Shown piece by piece: positions 1 through 5,021 of a stretch of DNA of 7,612 nucleotides. A program made the position numbers and the translations under genes. Position 1 is the first letter of the stretch; each line of letters starts with the position of its first letter. Where the stretch lies: the NCBI GenBank assembly GCA_016867175.1, contig VGKF01000037.1:1-7612 (forward strand), in the 5' to 3' direction. The notes beneath the pieces are model-generated. The model was not told the DNA's origin. It did no database searches and saw only the letters and a program-made list of their open reading frames with translations. Origin of the DNA: Candidatus Omnitrophota bacterium. GTDB taxonomy: Bacteria; Omnitrophota; Gorgyraeia; Gygaellales; Profunditerraquicolaceae.

Positions 1-477
1 CTTCCCGGATACCGTAAGCTCGATAACTGGTTAATTTATTTTATGGCCTTTTTGGATGGGGCGAGCGCCATAGCGGTTAACTCTATTTGCAAAAAATTTG
101 TTTTCCGTAAAAGTGAAGAAAAACGGATTAGCTCTTATAAAAAGATAAACGCGGCCTTGGTAAATGAATTAAGCCGCAAGGTAGTCCGTCCTGACCGGGT
201 ATATTCTTTACTTTCGCCTTTAAGTTTTGAGGCGATTATCCTGCTGCGGGCAAGACACAAAAACAGCTTATTTAGAAAACATATCGCTCGGTTTCTCCAG
301 GCCTATAACGGTATGCGCATATATGTATCGGGTAAAGATCTGCATAGTTTGGGCCTAGAACCCGGTCCTTATTACAAGCAGCTATTTGCCAAGGTATTAA
401 AGGCTAAACTTAATGGGCAGGTTAAAACAGCCCAGGAAGAATTAGAGATGATCAAAAGGCTTATCCAGGACAAATGA
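1..477 (+). CDS. cca: CCA-adding tRNA nucleotidyltransferase, C-terminal part (5' end outside window)
   Basis: The reading frame is open from base 1 to the stop at 475-477, giving 158 residues. The ATG at 43 is probably internal, because the codons before it read as continuous protein (LPGYRKLDNWLIYF). The visible part is helical and ends with the signature of the tRNA-binding tail of bacterial class II nucleotidyltransferases: a GKDL-x-LGL-x-PGP segment encoded near 334-370, followed by a K/L-rich helix and a final EELEMIKRLI helix. The catalytic head (GxxRD and DxD motifs) would lie upstream and cannot be seen. The family adds or repairs the 3' CCA end of tRNA in the cytoplasm; A-adding or poly(A) polymerase relatives share this tail, so exact specificity is open. 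The stop overlaps the ylxP start (ATGA), implying coupled translation. Confidence 0.8.
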   Translation, partial: LPGYRKLDNWLIYFMAFLDGASAIAVNSICKKFVFRKSEEKRISSYKKINAALVNELSRKVVRPDRVYSLLSPLSFEAIILLRARHKNSLFRKHIARFLQAYNGMRIYVSGKDLHSLGLEPGPYYKQLFAKVLKAKLNGQVKTAQEELEMIKRLIQDK

Positions 478-755
478 CTGTAGGGATATTGAGATTAGAG
501 TTATTTATACCGGAAAGTAATTCTTTAAAATCTAAAAGGATGTGTCTGCACAGTTTAAAAGCCAGGGTACGCAATAATTTTAACGTAGCCGTAAGCCAGA
601 TAGGCGATGAAGACAAATGGCAGAAGGCTACCTTGGCGATAGTGGGGGCAGAGAAAGACAGGAGGAAGATGAACAGCCTGCTTTCTGAGGTGGTTAATTT
701 TATTGAGGACTCCGGCACCGTTTCTTTGATAACCCAGGAGATGGAGTTAATTTAA
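474..755 (+). CDS. ylxP: DUF503 / YlxP family protein
   Basis: A 93-residue protein matching the small DUF503 (YlxP-like) family in length and pattern. An N-terminal strand leads to an LKSKR motif (about residues 18-22), a helix with LKARVRNNFNVAVSQIGDED (about 28-47), then WQKATLAIVG and a C-terminal helix. The family is commonly encoded beside infB and rbfA in bacteria. Its molecular role is poorly defined, with a ribosome- or RNA-related job suggested mainly by that neighbourhood. The ATG shares ATGA with the cca stop. An AGGA at 467-470 lies only 3 nt before the ATG, so coupling to cca translation probably matters. The gene ends 26 nt before the chosen rbfA start. Family assignment is confident; function is not. 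Confidence 0.88.
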   Translation: MTVGILRLELFIPESNSLKSKRMCLHSLKARVRNNFNVAVSQIGDEDKWQKATLAIVGAEKDRRKMNSLLSEVVNFIEDSGTVSLITQEMELI

Positions 756-781
756 GATTGTATTTAGCAGCGGAGATTAAA

Positions 782-1159
782 ATGTCAAGACAGGATAGGG
801 TAGCCGAAGCCATAAAAAAAGAAATCAGCTTGATTCTGCACGATGAATTGAATGATCCGCGCCTGGGTTTTGTTACTATTACCAAAGTAGAGGTTGCGCA
901 TGATTTAAGCTATGCCAAGGTATTCTTTAGCGTCTTGGGAACAGAAGAAGAGTGCAGCAAGACCAGAAAGGCGCTGGATAGTGCTCTCGGGTTTATCCGT
1001 AAACTAGTCTCTGAAAGGATCAACTTGAGGCTTGCCCCTGAGATTGCCTTTCAGGAGGACAAGACCATAGAATATAGCATCCATATACAAAAACTTCTCG
1101 ATGAAATAAGGGGGCAGGATGAGTCTAAAAAGAGCAGCCGAGTGCATAAGAAGAAATAA
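782..1159 (+). CDS. rbfA: 30S ribosome-binding factor A
   Basis: A 125-residue RbfA. I chose the ATG at 782, not the TTG at 758 that would add eight residues. The protein then begins MSRQDRVAEAI, the usual RbfA start, and a CGGAG Shine-Dalgarno (771-775) is well spaced. Visible hallmarks are DPRLGFVTITKVEV (about residues 25-38), DLSYAKVFFSVLG (41-53), the SALGFIRK helix-kink region (67-74) and the LRLAPEIAF segment (82-90). The KH-like fold of RbfA binds 16S rRNA and assists late 30S maturation and cold adaptation. The last 13 residues form a Lys/Arg-rich tail encoded entirely within the overlap with the next gene. Its position after ylxP is typical. Confidence 0.95.
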   Translation: MSRQDRVAEAIKKEISLILHDELNDPRLGFVTITKVEVAHDLSYAKVFFSVLGTEEECSKTRKALDSALGFIRKLVSERINLRLAPEIAFQEDKTIEYSIHIQKLLDEIRGQDESKKSSRVHKKK

Positions 1160-2090
1160 TAGTTTTGTAATTACCGCCCATACCAGCGTAGAGGGCGATG
1201 CCCTGGGTTCTGAATTAGCGTTATATAAGCTGCTTAAGAGGCTGGGTAAGCAGGCGGTTATTATAAATGAAGATGCATTGCCTGCGGAGTACGTTTTTCT
1301 GCCGGGAGTTCAAAAAATTAAAATATTCAACAACGCGACAAAGGCGATAAAGTTCGATTGTTTCGCGTTGGTAGATTGTTCTGACCTATCCAGGTGCGGT
1401 AAGGTCTCCGGTATTGATTTTAGAAGCAAGACAGTCTTAAATATCGACCATCACATAAGCAATTCGCGTTTTGGCGATGTAAATTGGGTAGATCCGCTTG
1501 CTTCATCAGCCTCAGAGATGGTCTATCGGTTGTTTAAAGAGATGCGTATCCCTTTGGATAAAGATACGGCTGAGCTTTTATATGTAGGGATACTTACAGA
1601 CACGGGCTCGTTCCATTATTCCAATACTACCAGCAATACCCATAAGGTTGCAGCAGGGCTTTTAAAATACGGTATTGATGTAGCAGGGATTTATAGGGAG
1701 GCCTATAGCAATGTGCCTTTTAGCCAGATGAAAAGATTGGGTAAGGCATTATCTGGCATAAGGCGCGATTCTTCCGGCAAGATTGCCTGGTTATCGCTGA
1801 AGAATGACTTCGCTGGACTAAAGGCTAAGGCCTTTGATTTAAGCGAGTATCTCTTAAGCCTGATGCGTAGCATTAAAGGTATCGAGGTGGCAGTCTTATT
1901 CAGGGAAGGCCTGCCTCAAAAAGGAAAAGTCCGGGTAAATCTTAGGTCTCAAGGGTTAGTAGATGTGAATAAGGTTGCCGCTTGCTTTTTTGGCGGAGGC
2001 CACAGGACTGCAAGCGGCTGTACTATTGCTGCAAAGAATAAAGAGGCAGTAAGCAGGGTTTTGAGTAAAATAAGGGAGCGTCTGCGTTGA
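1119..2090 (+). CDS. nrnA: DHH/DHHA1 phosphoesterase, NrnA-type oligoribonuclease / pAp phosphatase
   Basis: A 323-residue protein of normal NrnA length. The DHH domain shows motif I as H21-x3-E25-G-D27-ALGS, motif II around D86 (LVDCSD), motif III D110-H111-H112, and D161 in GILTDTGSF. The C-terminal DHHA1 domain has the substrate-binding GGGH at 292-295. Such Mn-dependent enzymes degrade 2-5 nt RNA fragments and dephosphorylate pAp, finishing mRNA turnover in bacteria lacking Orn. Related DHH proteins can instead act on c-di-AMP or pGpA, so substrate is inferred. The first metal-ligand position of motif I is Glu rather than the usual Asp, a conservative change. The ATG at 1119 has a strong AAGGGGG (1108-1114) 4 nt upstream, which supports a 41-nt overlap with rbfA. 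Confidence 0.87.
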   Translation: MSLKRAAECIRRNNSFVITAHTSVEGDALGSELALYKLLKRLGKQAVIINEDALPAEYVFLPGVQKIKIFNNATKAIKFDCFALVDCSDLSRCGKVSGIDFRSKTVLNIDHHISNSRFGDVNWVDPLASSASEMVYRLFKEMRIPLDKDTAELLYVGILTDTGSFHYSNTTSNTHKVAAGLLKYGIDVAGIYREAYSNVPFSQMKRLGKALSGIRRDSSGKIAWLSLKNDFAGLKAKAFDLSEYLLSLMRSIKGIEVAVLFREGLPQKGKVRVNLRSQGLVDVNKVAACFFGGGHRTASGCTIAAKNKEAVSRVLSKIRERLR

Positions 2091-2992
2091 GGGTAATCTA
2101 TCGTATAACAGATATTAAAAAATCAGCAAGAGCAGTAGTTGCGTTGGGCGTATTTGACGGAGTGCATCTTGCGCACCGTCGTATTCTAGGTGACCTGGTA
2201 GAGAAGGCCAGGACGATAAGAGCAGAGAGCGTGGTAGTCACCTTCTGGCCCCATCCGCAGAGGAAGGAGATGCTCTATTCGCTGGAGCATCGCTTAAAAT
2301 TGATTAGCGATCTCGGTATTGATACCTGCATAGTGATAAAGTTTAATAAGGCTTTTTCGCGAATGCCCGCAGAGAGATTCATAACGGATATACTGATTAA
2401 AAGAATAGGGGCCAGATATATATACGTAGGCAGGAATTTTCGCTTTGGTTATGCTGCAGAGGGAGGGCCCCTTCTTTTGGCTAAGCTCGCATCTCTTTAT
2501 CATTTTAAATTACGGATCTATGAGGTCATGAAAATAAAAGGCCGCCGGATCAGCAGCACGCATATACGCGAACTTATTGCTACCGGAAATTTAAAATTAG
2601 CCAGTCAGCTTCTGGGCAGCCCTGTAAGCGTCCTGGGGACAGTAGTCAGGGGTGATTCCCTGGCCAAGGCCTGGGGGCTTCCTACTGCTAATATAGACCC
2701 GCACCATGAAGTCTCACCGCCTTCAGGCGTATATGCTGCAAAGGTCAGATTAAATAAAATGCAATTTTCCGCTATCTGTTATGTGGGCATCAGGCCTACC
2801 ATCACAAAACAAAAGAAAAAGAAGATAGAAGTGCATATTCTCGGTTTTAATAAAAAGATCTACGGTAAAACCCTCCAGATAGAGTTTATGCAAAAGATAA
2901 GGCAAGAGAAGAAATTTGCCTCAATAGGTGCCTTAGTAAAGCAGATCGAAAAAGACATACTGCGCAGTAAAAAGATGCCCTCCCTCCACTAA
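2087..2992 (+). CDS. ribF: Bifunctional riboflavin kinase / FMN adenylyltransferase
   Basis: A 301-residue RibF with both domains. The N-terminal nucleotidyltransferase domain shows GVFDGVHLAH (21-30), TFWPHP (52-57), GRNFRFG (115-121) and SSTHIR (156-161). The C-terminal riboflavin kinase domain shows GDSLAKAWGLPTANI (189-203), PSGVYA (212-217), GIRPTI (234-239), a likely catalytic Glu at about 248 and the IYG...R-x-E-x-KF tail (258-277). It converts riboflavin to FMN and then FAD in the cytoplasm. The start is a TTG sharing TTGA with the nrnA stop; AAGGGAG (2072-2078) lies 8 nt upstream, and the first residues MRVIYRI suit the family. The second His of the HxGH-type motif is preceded by Ala rather than Gly. 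The gene ends the left block; no terminator is apparent after it. Confidence 0.95.
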   Translation: MRVIYRITDIKKSARAVVALGVFDGVHLAHRRILGDLVEKARTIRAESVVVTFWPHPQRKEMLYSLEHRLKLISDLGIDTCIVIKFNKAFSRMPAERFITDILIKRIGARYIYVGRNFRFGYAAEGGPLLLAKLASLYHFKLRIYEVMKIKGRRISSTHIRELIATGNLKLASQLLGSPVSVLGTVVRGDSLAKAWGLPTANIDPHHEVSPPSGVYAAKVRLNKMQFSAICYVGIRPTITKQKKKKIEVHILGFNKKIYGKTLQIEFMQKIRQEKKFASIGALVKQIEKDILRSKKMPSLH

Positions 2993-3072
2993 GACTTACC
3001 ACAAGATATGCCTGTTAGCCTCCTTAATACCCACTAGTTATTGTGTTTTATCAAGTTAGGAAAATTTTTATC

Positions 3073-3101
3073 TTGACAAGGGTGACAATTTTATCTATAC
3101 T
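3073..3101 (+). promoter_or_regulatory. Sigma-70 type promoter of the mraZ/dcw cluster
   Basis: A perfect -35 TTGACA (3073-3078) is followed by a 17-bp spacer and a -10 TATACT (3096-3101), one mismatch from TATAAT. The tract AAAATTTTTA at 3061-3070 directly upstream resembles an UP element. Transcription should begin near 3107-3109, leaving a leader of about 155 nt before the mraZ ATG. It is the only near-consensus promoter I see in the gap and fits a start point for the dcw genes. Confidence 0.85.
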
Positions 3102-3110
3102 TTGTGATAC

Positions 3111-3140
3111 AAAGTGGATAAAAGTGGTTTAATGTGGAGA
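3111..3140 (+). promoter_or_regulatory. Probable MraZ operator: three direct repeats at 10-bp pitch
   Basis: Three consecutive decamers, AAAGTGGATA (3111), AAAGTGGTTT (3121) and AATGTGGAGA (3131), share the core A-A-(A/T)-GTGG with exact 10-bp periodicity. A weaker fourth unit, TTTGTGATAC, precedes them in phase at 3101. From established work, MraZ binds short direct repeats near its own promoter with one-helical-turn spacing: TGGGN units in E. coli and AAAGTG-type units in Mycoplasma. The array overlaps or follows the predicted start site, a position suited to repression. Binding itself is inferred. Confidence 0.8.
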
Positions 3141-3143
3141 GGC

Positions 3144-3185
3144 TATCTTTTGCAGGATATTTCTAGGGTTAATCTGCAGAGGATA
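3144..3185 (+). promoter_or_regulatory. Leader hairpin 1 upstream of mraZ
   Basis: Bases 3144-3155 (TATCTTTTGCAG) pair with 3174-3185 (CTGCAGAGGATA) as a 12-bp uninterrupted stem with two G-U pairs and an 18-nt loop. There is no U-tract after it, so it does not look like an intrinsic terminator. It begins just after the MraZ repeats, within the predicted untranslated leader. It could stabilise the leader or form part of a cis-regulatory RNA; that role is inference. Confidence 0.45.
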
Positions 3186-3203
3186 AATTTACAGACGCCT
3201 CAA

Positions 3204-3251
3204 GGGGCTACAACTTACGTCGCATTATATGTAGGAGAGGCCCCGTAAGTT
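3204..3251 (+). promoter_or_regulatory. Leader hairpin 2 with competing pairings, next to the mraZ start
   Basis: A perfect 8-bp inverted repeat, AACTTACG (3212-3219) and CGTAAGTT (3244-3251), encloses a loop containing the purine-rich GGAGAGG (3234-3240). Competing pairings exist: GGGG (3204-3207) with CCCC (3241-3244), CTAC (3208-3211) with GTAG (3231-3234), and GCCTC (3197-3201) with either GGGGC (3204-3208) or GAGGC (3237-3241). The stem ends 12 nt before the mraZ ATG, which has no adjacent Shine-Dalgarno. A 38-codon frame (3132-3248) also runs through it. A structural switch controlling mraZ translation is possible but unproven. Confidence 0.4.
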
Positions 3252-3263
3252 ATCTGTTCATTT

Positions 3264-3701
3264 ATGTTTTACGGAGAGTATCTGCATTCCATAGACCGTA
3301 AGGGCCGTCTTATATTGCCTGCCAAATTTCGCGAGGTTGCCAAGACACATTTTGTAGAAAAATTCTTAGTTACGCGCGGGTTGGATAAATGCCTTTTTAT
3401 GTTTTCCGAAGAAGAGTGGCGCCTGCAGGAGGGCAAGTTCAAAGCCATACCTTTTACTAAACAGGAATCCCGTACCTTTAACCGCTTGTATTTTTCCGGG
3501 GCAGTAGAGGCTACGCCTGATAGGCAAGGGAGAATTCTTCTCCCGCAGTATCTTAAGGACTTTGCCGAGATAAAAAAGGATGTTGTTATTGTAGGGGTAT
3601 CCAACAGAATAGAGATCTGGTCAAAGGACAAGTGGCAGGCATTTTACGGAAACTCCCGGGGCACCTTTGAAGAGATAGCAGAAAAATTGATGGATACCTG
3701 A
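3264..3701 (+). CDS. mraZ: Transcriptional regulator MraZ
   Basis: A 145-residue MraZ of standard length, built from two AbrB-like SpoVT halves. Each carries the DxxxR signature: D11-RKG-R15 within SIDRKGRLILPAKFRE and D86-RQG-R90 within TPDRQGRILLP. The N-terminus MFYGEY is the usual family start, which fixes the ATG at 3264; an in-frame stop at 3246-3248 prevents much extension. MraZ forms ring oligomers that bind direct repeats upstream of its own gene and control the dcw cluster. A fitting repeat array lies at 3111-3140. Unusually, there is no Shine-Dalgarno at normal distance: the nearest good match, GGAGAGG, is 23 nt upstream inside a hairpin loop. rsmH follows after 22 nt. Confidence 0.97.
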   Translation: MFYGEYLHSIDRKGRLILPAKFREVAKTHFVEKFLVTRGLDKCLFMFSEEEWRLQEGKFKAIPFTKQESRTFNRLYFSGAVEATPDRQGRILLPQYLKDFAEIKKDVVIVGVSNRIEIWSKDKWQAFYGNSRGTFEEIAEKLMDT

Positions 3702-3723
3702 TAGCAGGATTATTAAGGCTTAA

Positions 3724-4623
3724 GTGAAGCAGAAATTACATACCCCCGTAATGCTTACGGAGATTTTAGATTATTTGAATTTGAGGCCTGGCCAGACAAT
3801 AGTGGATGCTACTATTGGTACCGGCGGACACAGCAGGTATATTTTAGAGCGTATTATGCCGGGAGGCAGGTTGGTGGGCATTGACCGGGACCAGGACTCA
3901 CTGACTGTAGCCAGGGAAGAATTAAAAAGCTACAGCGATTCCTGCGACTTTGTTTATGGTAATTTTATGGAGATCGATAATATCCTGAAGTCTCTCGGTA
4001 TTAAGCATGTTAACGGGATAGTATTTGACTTAGGTATTTCTTCTTTTCAGCTAGAAGATCGCTCCCGGGGTTTCAGTTTTCAGTATGAAGGCCCTTTAGA
4101 TATGAGGTTAGATAAGAATAGCTATATATCTGCTTACGACCTGATAAATAATCTTAACGAAGAGGAGATCTCGGATATGCTTTGGTCTTTCGGTCAGGAG
4201 AGGTGGCATAATCGCATCGCCCATCTTTTGGTTAAAGAAAGGCAGAGGTGTCCTATCGCTACCACCCTGCAATTAAGCAAGATTGTGACTATGGCTGTCC
4301 CGTCCCGCTACAGGTATTACCGCATCCATCCTGCTACTAGGACCTTCCAGGCTGTACGCATAGCCGTAAACAGGGACCTAGAAAACTTAAAGGTAGCCTT
4401 AGCAAAGGCTATAGAATCGCTGGCTCAATCAGGCCGCTTATGTGTAATCTCTTTTCATTCTCTCGAGGACAGATTGGTAAAATGGGGTTTACGCGAATTA
4501 GCCTCTATGGGCAAGGTCAAGATCATCACCGCTAAGCCACTGGTTCCCGGAGAAGATGAAGCAAGGGATAATCCCTCTAGTCGTAGCGCAAAACTTAGGG
4601 TTGCTGAAAGGATTACGGAATGA
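3724..4623 (+). CDS. rsmH: 16S rRNA (cytosine-1402-N4)-methyltransferase
   Basis: A 299-residue RsmH (MraW). It shows the N-terminal HTPVMLTEIL (6-15), the SAM-binding VDATIGTGGHS (27-37) and the acidic VGIDRD (51-56). Family signatures FDLGISSFQLEDRSRGFSF (101-119) and GPLDMRLD (123-130) follow, then HPATRTFQAVRIAVN (202-216), VISFHSLEDR (241-250) and the NPSSRSAKLRVAER tail (283-296). The enzyme methylates N4 of C1402 in the decoding centre of 16S rRNA, working with RsmI in many bacteria. The start is GTG at 3724, giving the expected short lead into HTPVM; AAGG at 3715-3718 is a modest ribosome-binding site. Its stop overlaps the next start as ATGA. Every expected motif is intact. Confidence 0.97.
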   Translation: MKQKLHTPVMLTEILDYLNLRPGQTIVDATIGTGGHSRYILERIMPGGRLVGIDRDQDSLTVAREELKSYSDSCDFVYGNFMEIDNILKSLGIKHVNGIVFDLGISSFQLEDRSRGFSFQYEGPLDMRLDKNSYISAYDLINNLNEEEISDMLWSFGQERWHNRIAHLLVKERQRCPIATTLQLSKIVTMAVPSRYRYYRIHPATRTFQAVRIAVNRDLENLKVALAKAIESLAQSGRLCVISFHSLEDRLVKWGLRELASMGKVKIITAKPLVPGEDEARDNPSSRSAKLRVAERITE

Positions 4624-4988
4624 GGCTTTCAAGATTCCTAGCCTTAACTTTCTTCATTACCTCTTTTTCCCTCCTCTACGTCTGGCAACAGACAGAAATA
4701 TTCCGGCTGGCTTATATAGACCAAAGTAATTTTACAACCTTCCAGGATTTGCTTGATAAGAACACCGTATTAAGATACAATATGGGCAAGAATACCTCTT
4801 TGGTGCGTATCGCAAGCAGGCTAGATGAGAGTTTGGCCTTTCAGATGCCGCAGGGCTATCATCTAGTAAGATTAACCGGCGCAAAGGATAATCCAAAGCT
4901 GGCTAAGCAGGCGCCCCAAAGAGAAAGCCTTGCATTCCGTCTCTTTGGTATCAAAAGGCAGGCCGAGGCAAAAACAATCAATCCTTAA
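4620..4988 (+). CDS. ftsL: FtsL-like cell division membrane protein
   Basis: A 122-residue protein with FtsL architecture: a short cytoplasmic start (MRLSR), one transmembrane segment (about residues 6-22, FLALTFFITSFSLLYVW), then a polar helix with heptad-like spacing (about 25-68, ending SLVRIASRLDE). The tail is basic. FtsL sequences are too divergent for motif proof, so the call rests on size, topology and position between rsmH and ftsI. In known systems FtsL pairs with FtsB through the coiled coil and helps activate FtsW-FtsI at the septum. The ATG overlaps the rsmH stop (ATGA), with AAAGGA (4607-4612) 7 nt upstream. The roughly 35-residue tail beyond a putative conserved core has no recognisable motif. 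Confidence 0.75.
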   Translation: MRLSRFLALTFFITSFSLLYVWQQTEIFRLAYIDQSNFTTFQDLLDKNTVLRYNMGKNTSLVRIASRLDESLAFQMPQGYHLVRLTGAKDNPKLAKQAPQRESLAFRLFGIKRQAEAKTINP

Positions 4989-5021
4989 CCCTAATCACCA
5001 AGGCATTAAACTTATCTAATT

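Noticed and set aside
43..45. ATG at 43 as a true start of a small hypothetical gene
   Set aside because: The frame is open to base 1 and the protein matches only the C-terminal part of a CCA-adding enzyme, so the gene continues upstream of the window.
758..781. TTG at 758 as the rbfA start, adding eight residues
   Set aside because: The ATG at 782 gives the family-typical MSRQDRVAEAI start and has a well-spaced CGGAG; the extra residues YLAAEIK do not resemble RbfA.
461..885. Two - strand frames opposite ylxP and rbfA
   Set aside because: Antisense to well-recognised short genes and with unconvincing composition.
3014..3040. AAGGAGG-like ribosome-binding sequence on the - strand in the gap after ribF
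   Set aside because: No suitable start codon or open frame follows it on that strand.
3074..3088. Tandem TGACAA (3074 and 3083) as a regulatory repeat
   Set aside because: The first copy is part of the -35 element, spacing is 9 bp and out of phase with the MraZ units, and two hexamers are easily coincidental.
3144..3185. Leader hairpin 1 as an intrinsic terminator or attenuator
   Set aside because: The stem is not GC-rich and no U-tract follows, so termination is not supported.
3269..3631. 120-codon open frame on the - strand opposite mraZ
   Set aside because: It lies wholly antisense to a clear mraZ and shows no recognisable domain; a shadow frame.
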